Numbered from the stretch's first letter, positions 26,421 through 41,482 are shown. The stretch: DNA of 64,000 nucleotides from Nonomuraea glycinis (GCF_014646515.1 NZ_BMNK01000001.1:164737-228736); one strand, 5' to 3'. Notes: generated by a model from the letters alone, not told the origin. Made by a program: numbers and translations.

Positions 26421-27463
26421 AAGGCTGCTACCGCGCTCCAGGATGGGTCGGTGGTCACGTCCAGCCGGGGTTTGCCCTCACGCCAGTCGGCCATCAGCTC
26501 CTTGGCGTGGCTCGCGCCGTCGCCGGACGGGTCGGCGTAGACGTGGATGATCCGGTGGCGCTCCGCGCTGAGCTGGGCGACCATCACCGCGTCCCCGCCG
26601 GGCTTGAGCAGCCGGGCGGCCAGTCGCTCCTCGAAGTCCCGCAGCGCCGCCAGCGAGCCGCCGGTGGGCAGGCCGTTCGGGTCACGGTGCTTGTAGGGCA
26701 GGGTGATGGCGATGTGCTGGTCGAACAGCGGATAGTCGACCGGCCGCAGCGGATAGCGGGCCATGGCGGCCAGCGGCGCGCCACCGGCCGTCTGCCCCTC
26801 CAGCTGCGCCCACTGCTCCTGGCCGAACTCGGCGACCAGGTCGGCGACGATCGCGGGCAGGTGAACGGCGGGCACCGAGTCGATCGGCTGGAAGGTGGCC
26901 GGGGTGATGTCACCCACCCAGCGCGCCACGTCGTCCTCGCCGAGCAGCCAGTCGAGAGCGAGCAGCGTGGCGTCCATCCGGGCGTCCTCGTCGAGCTCGC
27001 CGAAGATCGGATGGTAGGCCGTCACGTCGACCCGTGGCGCTCCCCGAGGCGCCCGCAACCCCAGCGCCAGGCGGTCCAGCCCGAACTGCAGGCCCGCCAC
27101 CTCCAGGGAGAGCTCCGCGGCCCGCGGATGGGCCGGGCGCGACGGGTGGAACTCCCACAGCAGGTCGGCCGGCGGCGCGGCCCTGGCCCAGCGGTGCGCC
27201 AGCGGCCTCAGCTCGGCGTCGCCCGCGGCGGTCACCACCAGGGCGTGCGCCGCGTTCCGGCCCGGCGCCACCTCCCAGACCAGCCCCTCGTGCAGCGCGC
27301 TCACCGCGGGCCCGAGCAGGTCGGCCGACCGCTCCGACTCCCCGGCCGCCACCATCGCGTCCAGCTGCGGCCTGGCGCCGTCCCACCACGCCCAGAATCC
27401 GGCGATGGCATCATCGGCCCTGGCCGGGTCCTCATCATCGTCTTTGCGCCCGAACAGTCGCAT
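26411..27463 (-). CDS. Hypothetical protein with DUF695-like C-terminal region
   Basis: A 350-residue cytoplasmic protein with no signal or membrane segment. The start gives MRLFGRKDDDEDPA and has GGGAGGA eight bases upstream. The C-terminal 100 residues (GLPTGGSLAALRDFEERLA, then RIIHVYADPSGDGASHAKE and VTTDPSWSAVAAFL) resemble DUF695, a domain of unknown function. The N-terminal half is unfamiliar. It lies between desulfurase and mnmA genes but on the opposite strand. No function is proposed. Confidence 0.75.
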   Translation of the reverse strand: MRLFGRKDDDEDPARADDAIAGFWAWWDGARPQLDAMVAAGESERSADLLGPAVSALHEGLVWEVAPGRNAAHALVVTAAGDAELRPLAHRWARAAPPADLLWEFHPSRPAHPRAAELSLEVAGLQFGLDRLALGLRAPRGAPRVDVTAYHPIFGELDEDARMDATLLALDWLLGEDDVARWVGDITPATFQPIDSVPAVHLPAIVADLVAEFGQEQWAQLEGQTAGGAPLAAMARYPLRPVDYPLFDQHIAITLPYKHRDPNGLPTGGSLAALRDFEERLAARLLKPGGDAVMVAQLSAERHRIIHVYADPSGDGASHAKELMADWREGKPRLDVTTDPSWSAVAAFLS

Positions 27464-27584
27464 GCCCAGAATCCTCCCAGACGCCACCCCCACTCGTGCC
27501 TTCTTACGCGCTCGGCGCACGTCGCCGTACCCGCGCCTCCCTGCGCGCCCGGCAGTGCCGGGCGGACAGTAGGCTGGAACGGTC

Positions 27585-28643
27585 ATGAAACTGCGCGTGC
27601 TTGCCGCCATGTCGGGCGGCGTCGACTCGGCCGTGGCCGCCGCTCGGATCGCCGAGGCCGGGCACGACGTCACCGGTGTGCATCTCGCCCTGTCGGCGAA
27701 CCCCCAATCCCACCGCACCGGCGCCAGAGGCTGCTGCACGGTGGAGGACTCGCGCGACGCCCGGCGCGCCGCCGACGTGATCGGCATCCCGTTCTACATC
27801 TGGGACATGGCCGAGCGTTTCCAGCGTGATGTGGTCGAGGACTTCGTCGCCGAGTACGCCGCCGGCCGCACGCCCAATCCCTGCCTGCGGTGCAACGAGA
27901 AGATCAAGTTCGAGGCGGTGCTCGACCGGGCGCTGGCCCTCGGCTTCGACGCGGTCGCCACCGGGCACCATGCCAAGGTGGTCGACGGCGTGCTGTCCAG
28001 GAGCGTCGACCCCGGCAAGGACCAGTCGTACGTGCTGGGCGTGCTCACCCGTGAGCAGCTCAGCCACGCGATCTTCCCCCTCGGGGAGTCCACCAAGGCC
28101 GAGGTGCGCGTGGAGGCCGCCGAGCGCGGCCTGACCGTCGCCGACAAGCCCGACAGCCACGACATCTGCTTCATCGCCGACGGCGACACGCAGGGGTTCC
28201 TGGCCAAGCGGCTCGGCTCGGCCGAGGGGCCCATCGTGGACGAGCGTGGCGCCGTGGTCGGCAGCCACCAGGGAGCCCACGGCTACACCGTCGGCCAGCG
28301 CAAGGGCCTGCACATCGATCGTCCGGCCGCCGACGGCAGGCCACGCTACGTGCTGTCGATCGAGCCGGTGTCCAACACGGTCACCGTCGGCCCGCGCGCG
28401 GCGCTGGAGGTCACCTCGATCACCTGCGTACGCCCGCTGTGGAACGGCCCGTCGGCCCAGCAGGACGTGACCGTGCAGCTCCGCGCGCACGGCGAGGTGT
28501 ACGGCTGCCGCTTCGAGGAGCGGGACGGCGCTCTCGTCATCGACCTGGACCGCCCGGCGACCGGCGTAGCGGCCGGGCAGGCGGCGGTCCTCTACTCCGG
28601 CTCCACCGTGATCGGCTCGGCCACGATCGACTCCGCGGCCTGA
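27585..28643 (+). CDS. mnmA: tRNA-specific 2-thiouridylase
   Basis: A 352-residue enzyme that thiolates U34 of Lys, Glu and Gln tRNAs. The PP-loop [11 protein letters not shown] (9-19) adenylates the base. The family cysteines are in [14 protein letters not shown] and [10 protein letters not shown]; between them are GHHAKV and [16 protein letters not shown] at 27570-27575 lies ten bases before the ATG, so the leader is only a few bases. The upstream cysteine desulfurase is the probable sulfur donor. Confidence 0.96.
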   Translation: MKLRVLAAMSGGVDSAVAAARIAEAGHDVTGVHLALSANPQSHRTGARGCCTVEDSRDARRAADVIGIPFYIWDMAERFQRDVVEDFVAEYAAGRTPNPCLRCNEKIKFEAVLDRALALGFDAVATGHHAKVVDGVLSRSVDPGKDQSYVLGVLTREQLSHAIFPLGESTKAEVRVEAAERGLTVADKPDSHDICFIADGDTQGFLAKRLGSAEGPIVDERGAVVGSHQGAHGYTVGQRKGLHIDRPAADGRPRYVLSIEPVSNTVTVGPRAALEVTSITCVRPLWNGPSAQQDVTVQLRAHGEVYGCRFEERDGALVIDLDRPATGVAAGQAAVLYSGSTVIGSATIDSAA

Positions 28644-28653
28644 GCCCGCACGG

Positions 28654-32507
<3,854 letters not shown>

Positions 32508-32703
32508 GCTGTCAAGCAGGCGGCGCCGTACCCGGACAGATTTCTGGATTCGGGAAGGTCTGGCGCACACGTAGCGTTCACCTAAGAGCTACACAGGGTG
32601 GGTATATCCGGAAAGCGACGTGACGCAACGTACGCGCTTGGTTTCGCGAAGTGGGGTTAAGGTCGTACCCTCCCATAGTGACCTAATGGGGGTTCTGTTA
32701 CCG

Positions 32704-34773
32704 ATGACTGACCCAACCGACACCCGCGACACCGGGCCACGCGTGGGCACGCCCCTGTGGGCGTTCCTCGCGGGCGCCACCGTGATCGGCTGCACCGCGC
32801 TGGTCGTCGCCCTGCTCAGGCTGGACACGACCGGGCTCGTGGAGCTGGGCCGCACGGCGCTGTTCTGGGTGGTGACGGTGCTGGTCGTCCTGGGGGAGCT
32901 GCGGCCCGTCATGGTGTCCTCGGCCGCCGCGGTGGGCGGCACCTACCCCTCGGCCATGTTCACCTTCGCCGTCCTGCTGCACTACGGGCTGCCCGTCGCC
33001 GTGCTTTTGCAGGCGGTGGCCATCGCCGTCAACGGGGTGGTCACCCGCAAGGCGTGGCACCGGGTGATGTTCAACGTCTCCCAGTCGACGCTCGCCCTCA
33101 CGGCCGCCGCCGTGGTGCTCGGCGCCTTCGGCATCATGCCCAGCGCCGTGGCGCCCTGGGTGCCGTCCGGCGCGGACCTGCCGGCGATCGGCCTGGCCGG
33201 GGTCGCCTACTTCGCCACCCGCGCCATGCTCGTGTGCGGCGCCGTCGCGCTGCACGAGCGTAGGTCCATCGTGCGCGTGCTGCGGGCCACGGTGGGACCG
33301 CAGAGCCTGGTGTACGCCGCCCTGCTCGGCCTCGCGCCCCCGGTCGTCGTCGTGATGGCGCACTCACCGGGGATCGTGCCGCTGTTCGTGGCCCCGCTGG
33401 CCGCCGTCTACTTCACCGCCACGCTGTCGATGCGCCGCGACCACCAGGCGCTGCACGACGAGCTGACCGGCCTGCCGAACCGCAAGATGCTCATCGTCAG
33501 CACCGAGGAGGCGCTCGCCGAGGCCCGTCAGGACGAGCGGGTCGGCCTCTTCCTGCTGGACCTCGACCGGTTCAAGGAGGTCAACGACACGATGGGCCAC
33601 CCGGTCGGCGACCGGCTGCTGCAGATGGTCGCGCACCGGCTCACCCATTCCGTACGGCCCGGCGACGTCGTGGCGCGGCTGGGCGGCGACGAGTTCGCCG
33701 TGCTGCTGCCCTCGATCAGGGATGCGCACGCCGCGCGCGAGGTTGCCGCCAGGCTGCGCGCCGCGCTCACCGAGCCGGTGCGGCTCGAAGGCATGACGTT
33801 CGACCTGGACGGCTCCGTCGGCATCGCCCTCTACCCGGACCACGCGCCCGACTTCGAGATGCTGCTCCAGCGCGCCGACGTGGCCATGTACCTGGCGAAG
33901 GAAGGCCGTACAGGCGTGGAGCTCTATCAGGCGGACAAGGACCGCAACTCGCCTGAACGGCTCAATCTCCTCGGGGACCTGCGCCGTGGGCTGGACAACC
34001 ACGAGCTCAAACTGCACTACCAGCCGAAGGTGAGTCTGGCCGACGGCACCGTGCACGGCGTCGAGGCGCTGCTGCGCTGGCGGCACCCGGTGCACGGGGC
34101 GATCGCGCCGTCGGAGTTCATCCCGCTGGCCGAGCAGTCCTACCTGATGCGCCAGCTCACCGAGTACGTCATCAACGAGGCGCTGGAGCAGGCCGCCCGC
34201 TGGTGGCGCGCCGGCCTGCCGGTGCAGATCTCGGTCAACATCTCCGCCCGCGACCTGCTCGACTCGGCGCTGCCCGAGCAGCTCGAAGCCGGCCTGGCCC
34301 GCCTCCAGCTGCCGCCGTCGGCGATCCAGCTGGAGGTCACCGAGCGCATCCTGACCGGTCAGCAGGCCTACACCCACGACACCATCAAGGCCCTGGCCGC
34401 CCTCGGCGTCCCGCTGGCACTCGACGACTTCGGCACCGGCTACTCCTCGCTGATCAGGCTCCAGCGCCTGGCGGTGTCGGAGGTCAAGATCGACGCCTCG
34501 TTCGTCCGCCGCATCGCCGAGTCCGAGGACGACAACCGGATCGTCCGCTCCATCGTGGACCTGGTCCGCTCCCTGGGCCTGCGCTCGGTCGCCGAGGGCG
34601 TCGAATCGGACGCGGTGGCCCTCCGCCTCGCCGAAATGGGCTGCGACCTGGGCCAGGGCTGGCTCTTCGGCCGCCCGATGCCCGCCCAGGACGCCACAGC
34701 CTGGCTCCGCGACCGCCACATGACCAGCCCAGAGGCCACCTACGACCTCCACCCCGAGGTCACGACCGCCTGA
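32704..34773 (+). CDS. Membrane GGDEF-EAL cyclic-di-GMP protein 1
   Basis: A 689-residue protein from the ATG giving MTDPTDTRD; ATG at 32686 is an alternative. About eight hydrophobic helices fill residues 20-245. The diguanylate cyclase domain has an intact GGDEF (327-331) with RPGD five residues before it, a match to the inhibitory RxxD site. The phosphodiesterase domain has EALLRW (454-459) and DDFGTGYSSL. Both active sites look complete, so it could make or break c-di-GMP; which dominates cannot be read. The 112-base gap before it has only weak promoter signals. Confidence 0.93.
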   Translation: MTDPTDTRDTGPRVGTPLWAFLAGATVIGCTALVVALLRLDTTGLVELGRTALFWVVTVLVVLGELRPVMVSSAAAVGGTYPSAMFTFAVLLHYGLPVAVLLQAVAIAVNGVVTRKAWHRVMFNVSQSTLALTAAAVVLGAFGIMPSAVAPWVPSGADLPAIGLAGVAYFATRAMLVCGAVALHERRSIVRVLRATVGPQSLVYAALLGLAPPVVVVMAHSPGIVPLFVAPLAAVYFTATLSMRRDHQALHDELTGLPNRKMLIVSTEEALAEARQDERVGLFLLDLDRFKEVNDTMGHPVGDRLLQMVAHRLTHSVRPGDVVARLGGDEFAVLLPSIRDAHAAREVAARLRAALTEPVRLEGMTFDLDGSVGIALYPDHAPDFEMLLQRADVAMYLAKEGRTGVELYQADKDRNSPERLNLLGDLRRGLDNHELKLHYQPKVSLADGTVHGVEALLRWRHPVHGAIAPSEFIPLAEQSYLMRQLTEYVINEALEQAARWWRAGLPVQISVNISARDLLDSALPEQLEAGLARLQLPPSAIQLEVTERILTGQQAYTHDTIKALAALGVPLALDDFGTGYSSLIRLQRLAVSEVKIDASFVRRIAESEDDNRIVRSIVDLVRSLGLRSVAEGVESDAVALRLAEMGCDLGQGWLFGRPMPAQDATAWLRDRHMTSPEATYDLHPEVTTA

Positions 34774-34779
34774 CACGAT

Positions 34780-34808
34780 AGAAGCGCACTTCTTAGAAGT
34801 GTACTTCT
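34780..34808. promoter_or_regulatory. Two tandem copies of a palindromic operator
   Basis: AGAAGCGCACTTCT (34780-34793) and AGAAGTGTACTTCT (34795-34808) are direct copies with 15-bp spacing, each with inverted AGAAG/CTTCT arms. They begin seven bases after the GGDEF-EAL stop and overlap the likely -35 region of the next gene, whose possible -10 box is TACGTT at 34808-34813. The AT content is higher than the surroundings. Confidence 0.6.
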
Positions 34809-34825
34809 ACGTTCTGTGAGGCCCC

Positions 34826-36262
34826 ATGCTCGCGAAGCCGGACCGCATCTTCGCTCGTGACTTCGAATGGCGGCACCTGGCCCGCTTCGCCGACCGTGCC
34901 GGCGAGCGCCCCCAACTGGGAGTCATCAGCGGCCGGCACCGCCAGGGCAAGACGTTCCTGGTGGAGGCGCTGGCCGCCCTGACCGGTGGGTTCTACTTCG
35001 CGGCGACCGAGGCCACCGAGGTCGAATCGCTGATGCTGTTCTCGGCCGCGCTGGCCGAGTACACCGGTACCGAAGTCCCGCATCGGTTCGCGAGCTGGGA
35101 CGAGGCGGTGCGGCAGCTCTTCGCGCTCAGTGCCGAGCGGCGCGAGATCATGGTGATCGACGAGTTCCCCTACCTGTGCAAGGTGTCACCCGCGCTGCCC
35201 TCAATCATCCAACGGGAGATCGACCGGGCCGTGTCCTCGAACACTCCGGTGTCCCTGTTGCTCTGCGGCTCGGCGATGTCGGTCATGGGCCGGTTGCCGG
35301 CAGGCAACGCGCCGCTGCGCGGCCGTGCGTCGATGGAACTCGTGGTGCGGCCCTTCGAATACCGCCTGGCGGCGGACTACTGGCGGGTAAGTGACCCGCG
35401 TCTGGCCGTACAGACGCATGCCGTGGTCGGTGGCACGCCCGCCTACCTCAGGTTTCTCGGCGGCGACGGGCCGCAAGGCCCCGAGGACTTCGACGACTGG
35501 GTGCGCCGCACCGTGCTCGACCCGGGCACGCCGCTGTTCCGTGAGGCCCGTTACCTCCTTGAGGAGGAAGCGGACGTGCGCGACTCCGCCCTCTACCACT
35601 CCGTGCTGGCGGCGGTGGCGACCGGCAACTCCACGCGGGGCGGGATCGCCTCCTACATCGGCCGTAAGGCCACGGACATCGGCCATCACCTCAACGTCCT
35701 GGAGGACAGCTGCCTGCTGCGCCGGGAACCCGACGTGTTCCACCCTTCGCGCTCGGTCTACCGCGTGTGCGAACCACTGATCAACTTCTACCAGGTGGTG
35801 ATGCGGCCACGCTGGGGGCTGCTGGAGAGCGGCCGGGCGGCGGCGGTCTGGAAGGACGCTCGCGCGCGGTTCAGCGGGCAGGTGCTCGGCCCCCACTTCG
35901 AGGAGATCTGCCGCGCGTTCGCCAGGACCGAGGACGTCTTCGGTGAGCTGCCCGGCGAGGTGGGCGCGGGGGTGATCACGGATCCTGTGCGGCGCGAGCA
36001 GATCGAGGTGGATGTCGCGGTGTTCGCGCCGGCCATGCCCGGCGAGCCCCGGCGGGTGCTGTCGCTGGGCGAGGTGAAGTGGGGCAAGGCGATGGGCCCC
36101 GGGCACAGCGCTCGCCTCAGGCGGGCGCGGGAGTTGCTGGCCGCCAAGAAGTACGACGTACGGGACACGGTGCTGGCCTGCTACAGCGGGGTGGGGTTCG
36201 ATGGGGAGCTGGGCTCGGAGGGGGATGTGCGGGCCGTCGGGCTCGGGGAGCTGTACGGGTGA
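34826..36262 (+). CDS. ATPase with DUF234/PD-(D/E)xK-type C-terminal domain
   Basis: A 478-residue protein of the archaeal-type ATPase (ATPase_2) family. Walker A is GRHRQGKT (36-43), Walker B IMVIDEFPYL (about 108-117). A winged-helix region follows (GIASYIGRKATDIGHHLNVLEDSCLL), then a C-terminal domain with QIEVDVAVF and LGEVKWG, a pattern of restriction-like PD-(D/E)xK nucleases as found in DUF234. Such genes are accessory and patchy among bacteria; their role is unknown, with defence or mobile-element functions proposed. It stands alone behind a tandem operator, just upstream of gatC. Confidence 0.85.
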   Translation: MLAKPDRIFARDFEWRHLARFADRAGERPQLGVISGRHRQGKTFLVEALAALTGGFYFAATEATEVESLMLFSAALAEYTGTEVPHRFASWDEAVRQLFALSAERREIMVIDEFPYLCKVSPALPSIIQREIDRAVSSNTPVSLLLCGSAMSVMGRLPAGNAPLRGRASMELVVRPFEYRLAADYWRVSDPRLAVQTHAVVGGTPAYLRFLGGDGPQGPEDFDDWVRRTVLDPGTPLFREARYLLEEEADVRDSALYHSVLAAVATGNSTRGGIASYIGRKATDIGHHLNVLEDSCLLRREPDVFHPSRSVYRVCEPLINFYQVVMRPRWGLLESGRAAAVWKDARARFSGQVLGPHFEEICRAFARTEDVFGELPGEVGAGVITDPVRREQIEVDVAVFAPAMPGEPRRVLSLGEVKWGKAMGPGHSARLRRARELLAAKKYDVRDTVLACYSGVGFDGELGSEGDVRAVGLGELYG

Positions 36263-36308
36263 TGTTTCCAGGTGGTTAAGGGTTCGGGGGCCATCCGTCA
36301 AGGCCCCT

Positions 36309-36314
36309 AGGATG
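36309..36314 (+). promoter_or_regulatory. -10 box candidate for gatCA
   Basis: TAGGAT lies 41 bases before the gatC ATG in the 93-base gap after the ATPase gene. A -35 box is not clear. Confidence 0.4.
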
Positions 36315-36355
36315 TGAGTGTCCGAACTCCATCCACGAAACGGGTTCAACGACTC

Positions 36356-36651
36356 ATGTCCGCCATAACCCGCGACGAGGTCGCGCATCTGGCCCGGTTG
36401 TCCAGGCTGGCGCTTACCGACGACGAGCTCGACCACTACGCCACGCAACTCGATGCCATCATCGAGTCGGTCGCGAAGGTGGCAGAGGTCGCCGCCGAGG
36501 ATGTGCCGCCATCGTCGCACGCTCTTCCGCTGACCAATGTTTTCCGTCCCGACGAGGTGCGACCGTCCCTGACGCCCGAGCAGGCCCTGTCGGGCGCGCC
36601 CGCCGTCGAGGACGACCGCTTCCGGGTGCCGCGCATCCTCGGGGAGGAGGC

Positions 36652-36655
<4 letters not shown>
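36356..36655 (+). CDS. gatC: Asp-tRNA(Asn)/Glu-tRNA(Gln) amidotransferase subunit C
   Basis: A 99-residue stabilising subunit of GatCAB, which converts Glu-tRNA(Gln) and Asp-tRNA(Asn) to the correct amide forms. [22 protein letters not shown] and the C-terminal [20 protein letters not shown] are standard. Its stop overlaps the gatA start by four bases (ATGA), showing translational coupling. Confidence 0.96.
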
Positions 36656-38142
<1,487 letters not shown>

Positions 38143-38158
38143 GAGAGGGAGGGACGGC

Positions 38159-39220
38159 GTGCTGACGCGGATCGAGATCGACGGGTTCAAGTCCTTCCTG
38201 GACTTCGAGCTCGACGTGCCGCCGTTCCTCGCTCTCGTGGGCCCGAATTCGAGCGGAAAGTCCAATCTGCTGGACGCGTTGGCCTTCGCGCGGGCGGCGC
38301 TCCTGGCGGACCGGTGGAAGGGGCGGGCCTCACTTGAGGATCCCCTTCTCGACGCGCGCAGGGGGAAGCCGCAGGAGCTCTTCCACCGGCCGCTCGGTCA
38401 GCGGTCCGTGGCCGACTTCACCATCGGGGTGCGAGCTCATGTCGGCGTGCAAGGCGAGTCGCAGAGCGTCGACGCGTTGATCATGGCGAGCCGTGAGGAC
38501 GCGCGATGGGAAGTGGAGGCTCAGCCGGCTTGGGCCATGAGCAAGGTCTGGCCGGAAGAAGCGAGCTCGTGGCACTTTCACGTGCCGGATCCGGCCGCCG
38601 CCCGGCGGCCGGTCACGGCACTCGACCACAGACCTCTGGCGGAGAACGCCGGAAATCTGGCCGCCGTGCTCGGCCGGATGGCCGAAACCGGCGAGTTGGA
38701 CGATCTCATGGTCGACCTGTCCGCCTTGGTGCCTGACGTCACAGGGGTCCGCCCGGTTTTCGACGAGCGTCAGGAGGAGTGGTCGTTCGACATCCTGGTC
38801 GACCACGAACCCATGCCGGGTCGGCTCGCTTCCGATGGCACGCTGCGCGTGCTGGCGCTGCTGGCGGCGCTCTATGATCGCACGTCGTCCGGGCTGCTCA
38901 TGGTGGAGGAGATCGAGAATGGTCTCCACCCGAGCAGGCTGGGCCAGTTGCTCCAGCGGATCGCCCAACGGGTGGAAACGGTGGGCCGGTCCTGGCGCCA
39001 GGTCATCCTGACCACGCACTCTCCCGTGGCGGTGTCCACTCTCTACGAGATGGCTCCGGACTCGCTCGTCTTCCTGGATTCGGCCTGGAGAACCGGAGGG
39101 GGAGCACCTCGGTCGCGGGTGACAGTGGCCAAGCCGGTGCGATCGGAGGGGGAGCCCGGTACGTTCGTGTCTCCCCGGCAGGTCCGGACCTACCTCAGCA
39201 CCGTGGGATCGGCGCCATGA
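38159..39220 (+). CDS. AAA ATPase of the ABC/OLD-like (AAA_21) type
   Basis: A 353-residue ABC-fold ATPase. The GTG follows GGAGAGGGAGG. It opens with RIEIDGFKSFLDFELDVP, the DNA-repair/OLD-type N-terminus, with Walker A GPNSSGKS (28-35), a signature-like LASDGTLRVLALLAAL (about 220-236), Walker B VEEIENGLHP (249-258, Glu replacing the usual first Asp) and the switch His in LTTHSP. Its ATGA overlap with the next gene couples it to a TOPRIM-like protein. This two-gene form resembles ATPase plus TOPRIM nuclease defence systems such as PARIS or two-gene OLD systems. It separates gatA from gatB and looks acquired. Confidence 0.86.
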   Translation: MLTRIEIDGFKSFLDFELDVPPFLALVGPNSSGKSNLLDALAFARAALLADRWKGRASLEDPLLDARRGKPQELFHRPLGQRSVADFTIGVRAHVGVQGESQSVDALIMASREDARWEVEAQPAWAMSKVWPEEASSWHFHVPDPAAARRPVTALDHRPLAENAGNLAAVLGRMAETGELDDLMVDLSALVPDVTGVRPVFDERQEEWSFDILVDHEPMPGRLASDGTLRVLALLAALYDRTSSGLLMVEEIENGLHPSRLGQLLQRIAQRVETVGRSWRQVILTTHSPVAVSTLYEMAPDSLVFLDSAWRTGGGAPRSRVTVAKPVRSEGEPGTFVSPRQVRTYLSTVGSAP

Positions 39221-39816
39221 GCCGTCCACTCGTTCCAGGGTTGGTCGCCGAGGGAGACACTGACGAGGTCTTCCTCGGCACGGTCATCGCTCGGCAGCTC
39301 CGCGCGCTGACGGACCTCGCTCCCCGCTCGATCGACGTGCAGTCCGTGCAGTACGCGGGCTGCCGGATGACCAAGGACGACAGCCGGATCGGCGCGGCGG
39401 TCGAGGAGCTGGCCGGCGACTGTCACCTGATCTTCCTGCACAGCGATCATCGTGAACGGGGTAAGGCCGATCGCCTCGCGGGCCACCTGGCGGACCGTGG
39501 GGTGAAGCGGCCGATCATCCCTCTGGTGCCCGTAAGGGAGACCGAAGCATGGCTCCTCGCGGACTCTGAGGTGTGGAAGAAGGTGCCGGGTGCCAACACG
39601 GGTGTCCTGCCGCCAAGGCCCAGGGAGGTGGAGCGAATTCCGGACCCGAAAGCCGCGTTAAGGACGGTTCTGGCGGGTGTCGCCCACCGCAAGGTCGGCG
39701 AGCACTTCGCTTTCGCCGGCGATCATGTCGATCTCGCCGTGCTGGCACAGCTCCCGGCCTACGCCACCTGGGTCGAGGCGACCTCGGAGGTCCTGAGAGG
39801 GCATGGCTTTCTCTGA
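39217..39816 (+). CDS. TOPRIM-like (DUF4276-type) partner of the AAA ATPase
   Basis: A 199-residue protein whose start overlaps the ATPase stop by four bases. Residues LVAEGDTDEVFL (9-20), LIFLHSDH (71-78) and PVRETEAWLLAD (105-116) fit the acidic TOPRIM/DUF4276 pattern: Glu12 first, then an Asp-bearing strand (HSDH instead of DxD), then a conserved ETEAW helix. Such proteins are putative metal-dependent nucleases working with AAA_21 ATPases in phage defence. Codon 148 is TTA, unusual for this genome. The assignment to DUF4276 is from motif memory and needs a profile search; catalytic activity is not proven. Confidence 0.78.
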   Translation: MSRPLVPGLVAEGDTDEVFLGTVIARQLRALTDLAPRSIDVQSVQYAGCRMTKDDSRIGAAVEELAGDCHLIFLHSDHRERGKADRLAGHLADRGVKRPIIPLVPVRETEAWLLADSEVWKKVPGANTGVLPPRPREVERIPDPKAALRTVLAGVAHRKVGEHFAFAGDHVDLAVLAQLPAYATWVEATSEVLRGHGFL

Positions 39817-39863
39817 GCTTCTCTTTGATAGTTTCGAACGCGATTTGAACTAAGGACTTCAAC

Positions 39864-41369
39864 ATGACTGTCGAGACGGGCATGCCGTACGCCGAAGCGC
39901 TCGATCGTTTCGAGCCGGTGCTCGGGCTGGAGACGCACGTCGAGCTGGGCACCCGGTCGAAGATGTTCTGCGGGTGCGCGGCCGTGTTCGGCGCGCCGCC
40001 CAACACGAACGTCTGCCCGACCTGCCTGGCGCTGCCCGGGGCGTTGCCCGTGGCCAACGTCATGGCGATCGAGTCGACGATCCGCATCGGCCTGGCGCTC
40101 AACTGCTCCATCGCCGAGTGGTGCCGCTTCGCCCGGAAGAACTACTTCTATCCGGACATGCCGAAGAACTACCAGATCTCGCAGTACGACGAGCCGCTCT
40201 GCTTCGACGGCTACCTCGACATCGAGGTCGACGGCAAGCCGGTGCGGATCGAGATCGAACGGGTGCACCTGGAGGAGGACACCGGCAAGTCCACCCACAT
40301 GGGCGGCGCGACCGGCCGCATCCACGGCGCCGACTACTCGATCGTCGACTACAACCGCGCGGGCATCCCGCTGGTGGAGATCGTCACCAAGCCGATCCCG
40401 GGCACCGACCGGCTGGCGCCCGAGGTGGCCAAGGCCTATGTCACCGAGCTGCGTGAGGTCATGCGCTCGCTGGGCGTCTCCGACGTGCGCATGGAGGAGG
40501 GCTCGCTGCGCTGCGACGTGAACGTCTCGCTCATGCCGCGCGGCGCCTCCGAGTGGGGCACCCGTACCGAGACCAAGAACGTCAACTCGCTACGCAGCGT
40601 CGAGCGGGCGGTGCGCAGTGAGATCGAGCGGCAGGCGGAGGTGCTGTCCGGCGGCGGCCGGATCGTGCAGGAGACCAGGCACTTCCACGAGGACACCGGC
40701 ACGACCACGTCGGGCCGGTCCAAGGAGGAGGCGCAGGACTACCGCTACTTCCCCGAGCCCGACCTGCTGCCGATCGCGCCGGACCGGGCCTGGGTGGCGG
40801 AGCTGAAGGCGGCGCTGCCGGAGCTGCCGTCGGCCAAGCGCCAGCGGCTGAAGGCCGAGTGGGGCCTGAGCGACCTGGACATGCAGGCCATGCACAACGC
40901 CGACGCGATCGACCTGGTGGAGGCCACGGTCGCGGCGGGCGCGCCGGCCGCGGACGCGCGCAAGTGGTGGATGGGCGAGCTGGCCCGCCGTTCCAACGAG
41001 ACCGGCGTCGCGCTGGCCGACCTGCCGATCACGCCGGCGCAGATCGCCCGGGTCACCGTGCTGGTGGCCTCCGGCGCGCTCAACGACAAGCTGGCCCGCG
41101 AGGTGCTGGAGGGCGTGCTGGCCGGCGAGGGCTCGCCCGACGAGGTGGTCGAGAAGCGCGGCCTGAAGATCGTGAGCGACGACGGCGCGCTGTCGTCGAT
41201 CATCGACGAGGTGCTCGCGGCCAACGCCGACGCCGCCGAGAAGGTCCGCTCCGGCAAGATCGCCGCCGCGGGCGCGCTGGTGGGTGGCGTCATGAAGGCC
41301 AGCCGTGGCAAGGCCGACGCCGCTCGGGCGCGCGCGCTGATCCTGGAGAAGCTGGGCGTCTCAGAATAA
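39864..41369 (+). CDS. gatB: Aspartyl/glutamyl-tRNA amidotransferase subunit B
   Basis: A 501-residue tRNA-binding kinase-like subunit that activates Glu- or Asp-tRNA. Family marks: [21 protein letters not shown], the zinc-site CGC and [13 protein letters not shown] pair, [20 protein letters not shown] and [16 protein letters not shown]. It begins 47 bases after the TOPRIM-like gene; that gap is AT-richer and has TTGATA at 39825, so gatB may have its own promoter. The last ten codons are tandemly repeated beyond the stop. Confidence 0.97.
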   Translation: MTVETGMPYAEALDRFEPVLGLETHVELGTRSKMFCGCAAVFGAPPNTNVCPTCLALPGALPVANVMAIESTIRIGLALNCSIAEWCRFARKNYFYPDMPKNYQISQYDEPLCFDGYLDIEVDGKPVRIEIERVHLEEDTGKSTHMGGATGRIHGADYSIVDYNRAGIPLVEIVTKPIPGTDRLAPEVAKAYVTELREVMRSLGVSDVRMEEGSLRCDVNVSLMPRGASEWGTRTETKNVNSLRSVERAVRSEIERQAEVLSGGGRIVQETRHFHEDTGTTTSGRSKEEAQDYRYFPEPDLLPIAPDRAWVAELKAALPELPSAKRQRLKAEWGLSDLDMQAMHNADAIDLVEATVAAGAPAADARKWWMGELARRSNETGVALADLPITPAQIARVTVLVASGALNDKLAREVLEGVLAGEGSPDEVVEKRGLKIVSDDGALSSIIDEVLAANADAAEKVRSGKIAAAGALVGGVMKASRGKADAARARALILEKLGVSE

Positions 41370-41435
41370 CGATCCTGGGGAAGCTGGGCGTCTCGGAATA
41401 ACGATCCTGGAGAAGCCGGGCGTCTTGGAGTCACG
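41340..41435 (+). repeat. Three 32-bp copies of the gatB 3' end
   Basis: Units start at 41340, 41372 and 41404 with ATCCTGG and continue GAAGCTGGGCGTCTC. Unit 1 encodes ILEKLGVSE plus the TAA stop of gatB; unit 2 differs at two positions; unit 3 at five or so. Because 32 is not a multiple of three, the copies cycle through the frames. Confidence 0.92.
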
Positions 41436-41449
41436 ACGCCGTACGCAGG

Positions 41450-41478
41450 GGCCCCGTCACACCCGTGACGGGGCCTTT
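41450..41478. terminator. Intrinsic terminator after gatB
   Basis: GGCCCCGTCAC and GTGACGGGGCC form a perfect 11-bp stem with loop ACCC, followed by TTT. It lies between the gatB repeats and the convergent TetR gene, five bases from the TetR stop. Confidence 0.85.
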
Positions 41479-41482
41479 CGCG

